A stretch of 64,000 nucleotides of DNA from Paracoccaceae bacterium (GTDB lineage Bacteria > Pseudomonadota > Alphaproteobacteria > Rhodobacterales > Rhodobacteraceae): positions 2,402,037 to 2,466,036 of the forward strand of contig OY282431.1 in assembly GCA_958296035.1 (NCBI GenBank), written 5' to 3'. Of this stretch, positions 36,779 to 45,755 are shown piece after piece. The notes below the pieces were generated by a model that did not search any database, was not told the DNA's origin, and saw only the letters and a program-made list of their open reading frames with translations. Made by a program: the position numbers and the translations under genes. Each line of letters starts with the position of its first letter. The first letter of the stretch is position 1.

Positions 36779-37672
36779 ATGGAAATCACCGGTATTTCTG
36801 GAGGCTTCAACAGCCATCGTCTGTCGATCGCGGCCCGAATTGATTCTCGCCTCGACCAGGTGTTGGATCGATACGGGGCTGGCCCACTTCATGAACCGGT
36901 GTGCCATGCGTTACGCGGCGGGAAAAGGTTTCGTGGCTTTCTCGTTATCGAAGGCTCCCGTCTCTACGGGGTCGAAATGCGCCAGGCAGAGTTCGCAGCA
37001 GCTGCAGTCGAATGCATGCACGCCTACTCGCTGGTTCATGACGATTTGCCGTGCATGGACGATGATGACCTTCGGCGGGGCCGGCCAACCGTGCACAAAA
37101 AATGGAACGAGGCCGTGGCTGTGCTGGCCGGCGATGCGCTCCAGACGCTTTCATTCGAAGTGCTCTCGGATCCAGCCTGTATACCGGATCCGAGTATTCG
37201 GTCGAGTCTTGTCAACCGCCTGGCTCGCCGTGCGGGTGGTCGGGGAATGGCAGCCGGTCAAGCACTGGATATTGCTGCCGAAAACCGTGGCACCGAGATT
37301 GGCCTTGACGGGTTGAACAGCTTGCATTGGCACAAGACCGGTGACCTGATTTCGTGGTCGACAGAAGCAGGTGCAATCCTGGCCAATCAGGATCACACAG
37401 CCCTGCGAGCATATGCGCGGGCGCTTGGGCTTGGCTACCAGATTGCCGATGACCTTCTGGATGAAACAGGAATTGCCAGCGTCACTGGAAAGCGGGTAGG
37501 AAAGGATGCGATTGCAGGAAAGGCAACCTATGTGTCGCTCCTGGGTGTGGAAGGCGCGCGCAGGCGGGCCGGCGAGCAATTGGATCTGGCGATTGCAGCA
37601 CTTGAGGATTTTGGCGATGATGCCAGCTTGCTGCGCCAGGCCGCAGTTTTCGCCATTCGGCGTACCTACTGA
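36779..37672 (+). CDS. ispA: Geranyl/farnesyl diphosphate synthase
   Basis: 297 residues from ATG 36779, which follows AAGAGGCAGG. Short-chain trans-prenyltransferase: first aspartate-rich motif DDLPCMDDDDLRRG near residues 88-101, GGKRFRGFLV (Lys/Arg binding pyrophosphate), second aspartate motif YQIADDLLDETG near 222-233. It condenses IPP with DMAPP and GPP to farnesyl diphosphate for quinones, undecaprenyl carriers and hopanoids. In many relatives dxs follows; here the next gene is unrelated and on the other strand. Confidence 0.92.
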   Translation: MEITGISGGFNSHRLSIAARIDSRLDQVLDRYGAGPLHEPVCHALRGGKRFRGFLVIEGSRLYGVEMRQAEFAAAAVECMHAYSLVHDDLPCMDDDDLRRGRPTVHKKWNEAVAVLAGDALQTLSFEVLSDPACIPDPSIRSSLVNRLARRAGGRGMAAGQALDIAAENRGTEIGLDGLNSLHWHKTGDLISWSTEAGAILANQDHTALRAYARALGLGYQIADDLLDETGIASVTGKRVGKDAIAGKATYVSLLGVEGARRRAGEQLDLAIAALEDFGDDASLLRQAAVFAIRRTY

Positions 37673-37803
37673 CCCGCGGCCGGGCAACAGCACGCGGCGC
37701 AAGGCATCAACTCTTGCTCCGGCCTAAAATGGTGCGGTATTCCGTGGCTGAACTCAGGGCCTGAACTGACCGCAGCCCGGGCGTGACCAGATGGCAGATT
37801 CGA

Positions 37804-38931
37804 CTAAACCTCTCCCCAGATTTCTTCGGCTGTCCTGACCACCAGTTCAAGCTTCTTCCACTGGTCCATCTCGGACAGCTTGTTTCCCTCTTCGGTCGAG
37901 GCAAATCCGCATTGCGGAGCCAAACCCAACTGCATGAGGTCGACATGCCGCGCTGCCTGGTCAAACAATCTCAGGAGCTTGTCACGTGATTCCAGCTCAG
38001 GTGTCTTGGTCGTTACAAAGCCCGGCATAACCCGTTGATGGCCCTTTGCCAGGTATTTGAGAGGTGCAAGACCGCCCGCCCGCCGGGTGTCATACTCCAT
38101 GAAAAAAATGTCAACACCGGTCTTGTTTAGCACAGTATCTGCTACCGGGTCATAGGCGCCGGTTGCCGCATGAGCCGACATGAAGTTGCCTCTGCACATG
38201 TGCATGCCAATGATCATGTCTTGCGGTCGGTCCTTGATCGCCTGACGCATCATCCAGGCATAACGGTCAACCAGCCAATCCGGATCCTGACCAATATCCT
38301 GCTTGGCCTGCCGATGAACCGGATCGCACAAATAAGCGAAGAAGATATCGTCCATTTGCAGATACCGGCAACCGGCATCATAGAAACACTGAACTGCCTT
38401 GCGGTAGGTTCGAGCGATATCAGCCATCAGAACTTCCGGGTCGGCGTATTCGGGAGGATGGATATCGTCCGGTGCTATCCGAAAATGACAGCAACTTGGT
38501 CCTGGAATTGACATTTTGGGCACGACCGAGGTCTTGCCGGCAACGTAGCGGAAATGGTTGAGCATCGGATGATTGTCCGGAAATCCGAGCTTGCCTGTCA
38601 GAACCGGGTAAATCGGCTTCAGCGTTGCACCGGCAAAACTGATGCCCTCGTCCCTCTCCTCCAGTGTCATGCCATCCAGCATGCCCATGAAGTCATAGTG
38701 CCAAAAGGCACGCCGATACTCGCCGTCGGTCACCGCCTTGAGACCGACATCCTGTTGCAGACGGATGGCCTGACCTATGAAGCGATCTTCAATTTCCCTG
38801 AGTTCGTCATCCTGAATCCTTCCTTCAGAATGTGCAACTCTTGACCGTGCGACCTCCTTGGGTCGCAACAGGCTGCCGATATGGTCAGCACGGAATGGCG
38901 GCGCTGGCGGCGACAAATCCACTTCCTCCAT
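37804..38931 (-). CDS. MetE C-terminal-like cobalamin-independent methyltransferase
   Basis: About 375 residues resembling the catalytic half of cobalamin-independent methionine synthase, without the N-terminal half of MetE. Zinc ligands are visible in IIGMHMCRGN (His and Cys) and APQCGFAS (Cys). The start DHIGSLLRP and VTDGEYRRAFWHYDF are typical of the stand-alone group. It likely moves a methyl group to a thiol, possibly homocysteine, but donors in this group vary. TTG 38940 is an alternative start. It lies downstream of, and in the same direction as, a BCCT transporter gene, which suggests that the methyl donor may be an imported betaine-like compound (inference). Confidence 0.82.
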   Translation of the reverse strand: MEEVDLSPPAPPFRADHIGSLLRPKEVARSRVAHSEGRIQDDELREIEDRFIGQAIRLQQDVGLKAVTDGEYRRAFWHYDFMGMLDGMTLEERDEGISFAGATLKPIYPVLTGKLGFPDNHPMLNHFRYVAGKTSVVPKMSIPGPSCCHFRIAPDDIHPPEYADPEVLMADIARTYRKAVQCFYDAGCRYLQMDDIFFAYLCDPVHRQAKQDIGQDPDWLVDRYAWMMRQAIKDRPQDMIIGMHMCRGNFMSAHAATGAYDPVADTVLNKTGVDIFFMEYDTRRAGGLAPLKYLAKGHQRVMPGFVTTKTPELESRDKLLRLFDQAARHVDLMQLGLAPQCGFASTEEGNKLSEMDQWKKLELVVRTAEEIWGEV

Positions 38932-39050
38932 CCACGGCAATGCAACGGCCCGGCATGCCAGGATTCATGCCTGCCGTTGCAGTCGCCAAAGACCCGGTCC
39001 CTGGCACTTTGCAACAAGTACCGACCCGGAATTCCGAAATGCGGAAGCCA

Positions 39051-39068
39051 TCGGGCCCAAAGGCCCGA
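39051..39068 (-). terminator. Hairpin after the BCCT gene
   Basis: TCGGGCC and GGCCCGA make a perfect 7-bp GC-rich stem with a 4-base loop, 16 bases beyond the BCCT stop codon on the minus strand and before the MetE-like gene. No T-tract; it may attenuate or protect the transporter message. Confidence 0.4.
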
Positions 39069-39083
39069 CGACTTGCCAATTGT

Positions 39084-40715
39084 TTAGGCCGCAACTGCCT
39101 GCGCATCGCTAGGTGCAACGGCACTGGAATCTTCTGCGAGCGATTTGAGGAGTCCAACCGTCATCAGAACCAATACCACGGAAATCGGAAGTGCCGCAGC
39201 AATTGATGCCGTTTGAAGAGCGTAAAGTCCGCCCGCCAGCAGTAATACGGCGGCCACGAATCCTTCGCCAAGACCCCAGACAATCCTGAACCGCTGTGGA
39301 GGATCATCATCACCCATTGAAAGCATGGTGGTAATGACCAGTGTCCCCGAATCGGAGGACGTAATGAACCACGTTGCAAGCAGCAAGGTTGCCAGTGCGG
39401 ACATCAGCCATTGTATAATCTGAACGGAGCTCAGCTGTCCGATTGTGGCGTACAGCGCTCCTGGCAGATTCCAGGCCATGACCGTATCCATGATTCCGGC
39501 TGTTCCAACACCGCCCTCTGCATACAATTCCATGAAGATTGCGTTGCCGCCAAACATGCAAAGCCAGAAGAAGGCGATGGTTGTCGGCACGAACATCACA
39601 CCAAGCATGAATTCACGGATAGTTCGTCCGCGACTGATACGGGCAATGAACATCCCGACAAATGGTCCCCACGAGATCCACCATCCCCAGTAGAAGATTG
39701 TCCAGCCACCTTGCCAGGCAATCTCTTCTGACGTGCCGGCTGTCCAGAAGCCCATCGGTACGACGTTCCAGAAGTAGTCGCCAAGCGAGGTTACAAAGAA
39801 TCCGAGCAACCATTGGGTTGGTCCAAACAGGAGGAAGTATGCGAGCAGGACGACCGAAAGCCAGATATTCCATTCAGAAATGATCCGGATACCATTGCCA
39901 ACCCCGCTGACTGCTGAGATCGTCGCGACAATCGAAATCACCACAATCAGAATGATCTGTGTTGTCACCCCTGGATCGATTCCGAACAGCACGTTCAGGC
40001 CGGTTGCCATCTGATTGACGCCGAGACCGAGCGAGGTGGCAACGCCAAAGACTGTTCCAAACACTGCCAACAGGTCAACAGCGTGACCGTAGGGCCCGTA
40101 AATCTTGTCACCAATAATCGGATAGAGTGACGAGCGCAGTGTCAAAGGTAGTTGCTTGCGGAATCCAAAATAGGCCAGGCAAAGCCCGATCATCACGTAG
40201 ATGGCCCAGCCATGGAAACCCCAGTGAAAGTACGTTGTACGCATGGCATAGACGGCTCGTTGATGATCAAGCTCGGTCACACCGGCTGCATCAGCATGCG
40301 GATTGTTCGGATAACCGAAGCCGCCCGAGTTGTCGAAATAGAATACGGGTTCTGCAACGCCAAAGAACAGGATGCCGATCCCGACACCCGCAGAAAACAG
40401 CATGGCGAACCAGGAAAAGTTACTGAATTCGGGGCGTGAGTCGTCAGAGCCAAGCCGTAACGAACCGTGCTTTGAACACATCAGGAACAGGCATACTAGC
40501 ATCAGGAACATGGCGATGAGAATGTAGTACCAACTGAGTGATGCTTCGATCCAGCCCCTTATTGACGAGTAAATGCCACTGGCAAAATCGACATTCAGGA
40601 CTGTAAATACGACGAACGCTACCACCATACCCTTGGAGGCGATGCCCATTCCTGAATGTAGGCCTCTCATGACACCGGTTTTTGCCACAAGATTGTCAGA
40701 TGGTGAAGAGTTCAT
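39084..40715 (-). CDS. BCCT-family betaine/choline/carnitine-type transporter
   Basis: 543 residues with about 12 membrane segments. The family signature is clear in the middle: TIFYWGWWISWGPFVG, then MFIARISRGRTIREF near residue 335-350. The Na-binding and substrate region shows FSAGVGIGILFFGVAEP and, later, ATWFITSSDSGTLV. Sodium- or proton-coupled uptake of quaternary ammonium or sulfonium compounds such as glycine betaine, choline or DMSP. No long C-terminal osmosensing tail is seen, so a nutritional role is plausible. AAGGAGAAA precedes the ATG. The MetE-like gene follows. Confidence 0.93.
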   Translation of the reverse strand: MNSSPSDNLVAKTGVMRGLHSGMGIASKGMVVAFVVFTVLNVDFASGIYSSIRGWIEASLSWYYILIAMFLMLVCLFLMCSKHGSLRLGSDDSRPEFSNFSWFAMLFSAGVGIGILFFGVAEPVFYFDNSGGFGYPNNPHADAAGVTELDHQRAVYAMRTTYFHWGFHGWAIYVMIGLCLAYFGFRKQLPLTLRSSLYPIIGDKIYGPYGHAVDLLAVFGTVFGVATSLGLGVNQMATGLNVLFGIDPGVTTQIILIVVISIVATISAVSGVGNGIRIISEWNIWLSVVLLAYFLLFGPTQWLLGFFVTSLGDYFWNVVPMGFWTAGTSEEIAWQGGWTIFYWGWWISWGPFVGMFIARISRGRTIREFMLGVMFVPTTIAFFWLCMFGGNAIFMELYAEGGVGTAGIMDTVMAWNLPGALYATIGQLSSVQIIQWLMSALATLLLATWFITSSDSGTLVITTMLSMGDDDPPQRFRIVWGLGEGFVAAVLLLAGGLYALQTASIAAALPISVVLVLMTVGLLKSLAEDSSAVAPSDAQAVAA

Positions 40716-41006
40716 AAATTTCTCCTTTCGGCCGAAACGGCTCAGTTATTGCCCGGCAGGTCGCCGACCCGCCACAGGATACAGCCCATCTGAGTAGACA
40801 GGCCGGACTGCCACAATGCTAGTGGACAACAAGAACTTCAACTACAAATTGTGGTTGCCGGGGTGCCGCGCCGCAGCATACGGTATAGTCCGCTCTTTCT
40901 TGTGCCTGACATCTCTCATGCTTCGTGAGCCGGCAATTGGGCTCTTGCGGCATCCACTGATCGAATTGCTTCAGAATGCCGTTTATGGACAGTTTTCAAG
41001 CCGCTC

Positions 41007-41903
41007 CTATCGATTGAGTACGCGTTTCGGAGCAAGGAATGGCGGTCGATAGATGGCCATCGCCTGGGCCTGGCCGGCGTTCGACAACCAGACTGTCTCT
41101 CCTGCGGCGAACCCTTCAGCTTCGCATCTGATCGGATTGCCGCATTGAACGCGTTTCAATTCAGCAGGCGAACAACGATACTCGTGAATCGACTTCAATA
41201 GCGATTCGGGTGGCATGAGAAGATCTTCGTAATTGTCGGCACTGCCCTCCGGACGGCAAAGGAGGTCGAAATCTATGCATTCTCCAAGCTCGACACAGCC
41301 AATCCGGAGGCGCTCTATTCTGTCGGCGTGCCCCAGGCAGCCCAGTTTGCGGCCCAGGTCGCGCGCCAGGGACCGCACATAGGTACCCTTGTTGCATTCG
41401 ACCTCGAACTCACCGTGGTCGGGAGAGAGTCTGTGGACCAGTTGTAGACGGTGAATCTTCTGCGGGCGGGAAGCGAGTTCGAACTCAATCCCTGCCCTGG
41501 CCAGGTTGTAGGCGCGTTGTCCACCAATCTTCAGAGCCGAATACCGGGGAGGTATTTGCAAGACATCACCGACCAACTCTGCCATAGCCCCGACCAACTC
41601 GTTGGTCGACGGCCGGCTGTCCGCTCGGGCAACCACCTTGCCACTCGCATCATCGGTATCGGTTTCGGCACCGAAACTGACTCTGAACCGATATACCTTG
41701 TCGAAATCCATTACCCAGGGGATCAGCTTCGTCGCCACTCCAAGCGCTAACAACAGAACGCCAGTGGCAGCCGGGTCAAGCGTACCTGCATGTCCTACCC
41801 TACGGGTCGCGAAACGCTTGCGAGCAACCCTGACTACATCGGTCGACGTGACTCCCGATGGCTTGTTGATCGCCAGCCAACCGCAGACGCCGGAGTCTTT
41901 CAA
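41007..41903 (-). CDS. truB: tRNA pseudouridine(55) synthase
   Basis: 298 residues. Catalytic Asp lies in VGHAGTLDPAATGVL near residues 36-50; the start GWLAINKPSGVTSTD, the KVYRFRVSFGAETDTDD segment, PPRYSALKIGGQRAYNLAR and NKGTYVRSLARDLG are all TruB hallmarks. It makes pseudouridine 55 in the T-loop of tRNAs. Its ATG overlaps the rbfA stop, so both are co-transcribed. The rpsO gene often found downstream is absent. Confidence 0.95.
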   Translation of the reverse strand: MKDSGVCGWLAINKPSGVTSTDVVRVARKRFATRRVGHAGTLDPAATGVLLLALGVATKLIPWVMDFDKVYRFRVSFGAETDTDDASGKVVARADSRPSTNELVGAMAELVGDVLQIPPRYSALKIGGQRAYNLARAGIEFELASRPQKIHRLQLVHRLSPDHGEFEVECNKGTYVRSLARDLGRKLGCLGHADRIERLRIGCVELGECIDFDLLCRPEGSADNYEDLLMPPESLLKSIHEYRCSPAELKRVQCGNPIRCEAEGFAAGETVWLSNAGQAQAMAIYRPPFLAPKRVLNR

Positions 41904-42319
41904 ACCGGCGTGTCCTCCCGCAGTCGCGCAACGCTCAGGTCCCTGCGTACCGGTTCAAGGCTCAAGAGCCGACGTGTTTCGTCCATTTGGTCGAACGCCG
42001 GGTCAGCCACAAACTCCAGAGCTGGCGAGAACTTGAGGTAAAGTGTACGGTTCAGCTTGCGTCGGATGTCGCGACGATGCTCATTCAGCGCCTTGAGGAC
42101 AATATCGGTGTTCTGTCCGCCAAGTGGCAGCACATAGACCGTGGCTTTCCTGAGATCAGGAGACATCCTGACCTCGCCAACCGTTATCGGTGCCGAATGT
42201 GAATTGTCTTCCTGAGGAATCCAGTCGGAAAGAATCTGGGCGAGTTTCCTGCGCACCAGTTCGCCAACGCGCAACTGCCTCTGTGATGGACCGCGCTGGC
42301 GGTAACCTCGCTTGGACAT
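41900..42319 (-). CDS. rbfA: Ribosome-binding factor A
   Basis: 139 residues from ATG 42319. KH-like fold protein that aids late maturation of the 30S subunit and 16S rRNA 5' end. Family features are QRQLRVGELVRRKLAQIL, ITVGEVRMSPDLRKATVYV, and LYLKFSPALEFVADPAFD. It precedes truB with a four-base overlap. infB, usually upstream, is not here; instead dapB is divergently oriented 109 bases away. Confidence 0.94.
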   Translation of the reverse strand: MSKRGYRQRGPSQRQLRVGELVRRKLAQILSDWIPQEDNSHSAPITVGEVRMSPDLRKATVYVLPLGGQNTDIVLKALNEHRRDIRRKLNRTLYLKFSPALEFVADPAFDQMDETRRLLSLEPVRRDLSVARLREDTPV

Positions 42320-42428
42320 CTGGAAATCTCCGCTGGGGTGCGAGAATAATGATTTGCAGCAGGTGATTTGCAAACCACGACATCATATAGTTAATCTGTG
42401 CATCGATTTCCACACATGGAGGTTCGAG

Positions 42429-43244
42429 GTGACTGATCTGCCGCGTATCGGGATTGTTGGCGTCTCCGGACGCATGGGCCAGGTTCTCCACTCACTCGTG
42501 GATGGCAGTGACCAGGTCGCACTGGGAGGCGTCACCGAGCGTGTTGGCCACGCCTGGGTCGGCTGCAAACTCGGCGACCTTGTTCAGTCACATTCGGCTG
42601 ACATGGTCGTGCGCGATAACCCGCGGGCTGCTTTTCATTGCGTCGATGCGATTATCGATTTCAGTTCACCGCAGGCCAGTGTAGCCAATGCAGTTTTCGC
42701 TGGCGAAACAAACTGTGTCCACGTCATCGGCACGACTGGATTCTCTGCGGATGACCTGGTGAAGATTGCTGATTGTGCAACGTCAGCGACCATAGTCAGA
42801 GCTGGCAATATGAGCTTGGGCATCAATCTCCTGATCAAGCTCGTTGAACAGGTTGCGGCGTCTCTTGATGAAGATTTCGACATAGAAATTATCGAGGCCC
42901 ATCATCGGTACAAGGTTGATGCACCGTCCGGAACCGCCTTGATGCTGGGAGAAGCTGCAGCGACCGGAAGAGGCGTCGAATTGCATGCCGTCCAGGATCG
43001 GGGAAGAGACGGAATGACCGGAGCGCGCCAGCGCGGGGCAATCGGGTTCAGTGCCATTCGTGGCGGAACCATTGTCGGAGAGCATGACGCCTTGTTTTCG
43101 GGCGATGGCGAACGTCTGATTCTGCGCCATATCGCAACCGATCGGACAATTTACGGAAACGGTGCTCTCAAGGCGGCTCTTTGGGCCCTCGGCAAGCCTC
43201 CGGGAGAGTACGACATGCTTGATGTGCTGGGGATTGCAACCTGA
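42429..43244 (+). CDS. dapB: 4-hydroxy-tetrahydrodipicolinate reductase
   Basis: 271 residues from GTG 42429, chosen because GGAGG lies 7-11 bases upstream. NAD(P)-binding GVSGRMGQVL near residue 11, catalytic EAHHRYKVDAPSGTAL near 156-171, and AIRGGTIVGEHDALF near 215. It reduces 4-hydroxy-tetrahydrodipicolinate in the lysine and diaminopimelate pathway. The helicase-ankyrin gene follows 49 bases later in the same direction. Confidence 0.95.
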   Translation: MTDLPRIGIVGVSGRMGQVLHSLVDGSDQVALGGVTERVGHAWVGCKLGDLVQSHSADMVVRDNPRAAFHCVDAIIDFSSPQASVANAVFAGETNCVHVIGTTGFSADDLVKIADCATSATIVRAGNMSLGINLLIKLVEQVAASLDEDFDIEIIEAHHRYKVDAPSGTALMLGEAAATGRGVELHAVQDRGRDGMTGARQRGAIGFSAIRGGTIVGEHDALFSGDGERLILRHIATDRTIYGNGALKAALWALGKPPGEYDMLDVLGIAT

Positions 43245-43293
43245 ACCATTGCATTCTGCGAAGCAATTGACCGTTGTCGAGACCTGCCCTACT

Positions 43294-45672
43294 ATGGTTG
43301 ATAATTCGCAAGCGAATCGCCCGCGGCTGCGGGATTACCAGACTGACGCATTGCGGAACTGCTTTTCGTACTGGAGGGAAGAAACCGGGCGTGCTCCGGT
43401 TATTGTCGCCCCCCCGGGTGCCGGCAAGAGCCACATAATTGCCGGTTGCGTACAGGTCGTACAACGCAAGAACCCGGCGGTTCGCATCCTCTTGCTTACC
43501 CATCGCCGGGAGCTGCTAGAGCAGGACTCGGCCAAGATTTCTGCCTACAGCCCTCAACTCAAGCCGGCACTCTACAGCGCGGGCATGGGTCGAAAGGATG
43601 TGGGTGCCGTGACCTGTGCCCAGATCCAGTCCTGGGCAAGGAAGCCGGGCGAAACCGAGTCCATGGACCTGGTCATGATCGACGAGGCACACCTTGTGCC
43701 AATGGATGCCAACAGCCAGTACCGCACGGTCCTGACGGCATTGGCGGAACGTAATCCGAAACTCAAGATCATGGGCTTGACGGCGACACCCTATCGGCTC
43801 GATCAGGGACATCTGTGCGAGGGAGAGGCGGCGCTCTTTGACGGAATTGCCTATGAAATCGAGATCGAACGCCTCATAGAACGAAATCCTCCGGTGATGG
43901 TCCGCCCGGTGACCAAGGCGGCCAGCAGCGGCCTTGATCTCAGCAAGATCAAGAAATCCCGTGGCGAATACAGGACCGGAGACCAGGATCGCGAAACCAG
44001 AAGGAACCGGAACAGTATCGCCAGACAGATAGTCAGGCTCAGCAAGGGGAGGAATGGTCTGATCGTCTTTTGCGCCGGTGTCAGTGGCGCCGAAACCATG
44101 GCCAGGGTACTTCGCGGACGAGGTATGCCAACCGAATGTGTTGTTGGAATGACACCGAACAGAGAGGAGATTCTGCAGCGCTTTCGCGAACGTAAGACCT
44201 TCGCCCTTACCAGTTGCGATGTTTTGACGCATGGTGTTGATTTTCCCCATGCCGATACGCTGGCATTGGTTCGGGCCACAACTTCCACCAGCCTCTACGT
44301 TCAGATGGTCGGACGCGGATTGCGTTACGAAGCCGGCAAGAAAGACTGCCTGGTTCTCGATTTCGGGGGAAATCTCGACCGTCACGGACCGCTCAACAAT
44401 CTGGAGCTCAAGAAGCCGTCCGAAGAAGAGGGCGTGGGAGAGATCCATGACAAGACCTGCCCCTGCGGCGCCCGGCTAGCGTTGTCCGTTCGCGTATGCC
44501 CCGCATGCGGGCACGAGTTCGCAACTGCCCTCGAAGATGCCGCAGCCTCCGGCGAACTCTTGCAGGGCATGGAACTGTTGCCGGTCAACTCGGTCCAGTA
44601 TCGACGTCACCGAAAGGCAAATGCCGACAAGTCTACGCCCGATTGTATCCGCATCATCTACACCTATGCAGGGTACAAACAGGTGAGCGAATTCCTGTTT
44701 CCCGACCACAGGGGATACCCTCGCCACAAGTGGTTCGAGCGAAGAAAGCAGCTGGGCGCCAAGGCCCTGACTGTAAAGGATGCCGAACGAGAGTGGAGAA
44801 ACTGGCGAATTCCAAGCCATATTCGGGTCAAACGAGACCCGGCCAACCCCCGGTTCCTGCGTGTCGCCCGGCTGGATTATGGCAATCCGCTCAACCTGTC
44901 GCAGCACTCAACGCCTGAAGAGGTTGCCGAGTTGCTGAAATCTACAAATGTGAAGAAGACGTACTTTAACGGCATGTCTGCACTGCACCTGGCCATAGAA
45001 GCGCTGACCCCGGCACCAGTCATTGGGCAATTCCTGGAGGCGGGTGCTGACCCGAACGCGCTGGACAATGACCTCAATACTCCACTTCATTTGGCGTGCA
45101 GACTGGGGCATATCGGTGCTGCAAGCGAACTCTTGAAATCCACGGATTTAACCGATGTCTGCAACGGCGATGGCCTGATGCCCCTTCACCTTGCAGTTGA
45201 AGGAGGTCGGAGCCAGCTCATTCAGGTGTTGCTTGACGCCGGCGCAGATGTCAACGCCCCTACTGCGGGCAAGTTTTGCAATACGCCATTGCATGTTGCG
45301 GCAATGGGGTCCAGCCCGGAGACCGTGGAACTCTTGATAAGTCGCGGCGCTGACCTGTCCATTCAGGCCGGCTCTTATAGACCCGCCATGTTGACCGCCC
45401 GCTGGGGCAGAAGTACCGGCGTGCTGAGAAAGTTCATTGAACTGGGAGACAACCTGAAGGCGCGGAATTGGAAGGGCGCGACGTTGCTGCATCTGGCAGC
45501 CGAAAATCGACGTGGCGCCGGGATGTTACGCGTGCTTCTCAAAACTGGCATTGATCTGGGCCTGCGAGACAGGAATGGACTAAGGGCCAGCGACCTTGCC
45601 GCGGCCAACCCTGCACTCCTTTCCACCGAAGTTGCGAAGGATCTGAAGGAAGCGACGCAAAAGTGCAGTTAG
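43294..45672 (+). CDS. SF2 DEAH-box helicase fused to C-terminal ankyrin repeats
   Basis: 792 residues. Helicase motifs: Q-like LRDYQTDALRNCF, Walker A VAPPGAGKSH near 38-47, Ia LLTHRRELLE, DEAH as MIDEAHLVP, III GLTATPYR, IV FCAGVSGAETMARVL, V TSCDVLTHGVDFP, VI VQMVGRGLRYEAGKKD. Next a zinc ribbon CPCGARL/CPACGHEF (near 387-408) and a DNA-binding-like region. From about residue 535 the header STPEEVAELL leads into six or so ankyrin units (MSALHLAIE, NTPLHLACR, LMPLHLAVE, NTPLHVAAM, ATLLHLAAE). The first 530 residues resemble phage or prophage-type SF2 helicases; the ankyrin extension is unusual. The repeats resemble those of the protein at 27.6 kb. Confidence 0.9.
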   Translation: MVDNSQANRPRLRDYQTDALRNCFSYWREETGRAPVIVAPPGAGKSHIIAGCVQVVQRKNPAVRILLLTHRRELLEQDSAKISAYSPQLKPALYSAGMGRKDVGAVTCAQIQSWARKPGETESMDLVMIDEAHLVPMDANSQYRTVLTALAERNPKLKIMGLTATPYRLDQGHLCEGEAALFDGIAYEIEIERLIERNPPVMVRPVTKAASSGLDLSKIKKSRGEYRTGDQDRETRRNRNSIARQIVRLSKGRNGLIVFCAGVSGAETMARVLRGRGMPTECVVGMTPNREEILQRFRERKTFALTSCDVLTHGVDFPHADTLALVRATTSTSLYVQMVGRGLRYEAGKKDCLVLDFGGNLDRHGPLNNLELKKPSEEEGVGEIHDKTCPCGARLALSVRVCPACGHEFATALEDAAASGELLQGMELLPVNSVQYRRHRKANADKSTPDCIRIIYTYAGYKQVSEFLFPDHRGYPRHKWFERRKQLGAKALTVKDAEREWRNWRIPSHIRVKRDPANPRFLRVARLDYGNPLNLSQHSTPEEVAELLKSTNVKKTYFNGMSALHLAIEALTPAPVIGQFLEAGADPNALDNDLNTPLHLACRLGHIGAASELLKSTDLTDVCNGDGLMPLHLAVEGGRSQLIQVLLDAGADVNAPTAGKFCNTPLHVAAMGSSPETVELLISRGADLSIQAGSYRPAMLTARWGRSTGVLRKFIELGDNLKARNWKGATLLHLAAENRRGAGMLRVLLKTGIDLGLRDRNGLRASDLAAANPALLSTEVAKDLKEATQKCS

Positions 45673-45755
45673 TAGGCCTCGTTCAGTATCACACCCTAGG
45701 CTGCATTTGCATGTGTTCGAATCACGAACTGGCACGCGACCGGGTTCCAATTTGA

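Noticed and set aside
45700-45730. tRNA-like T-loop GTGTTCGAATCAC after the helicase-ankyrin gene
   Set aside because: No D-arm, anticodon arm or acceptor stem can be drawn around it.
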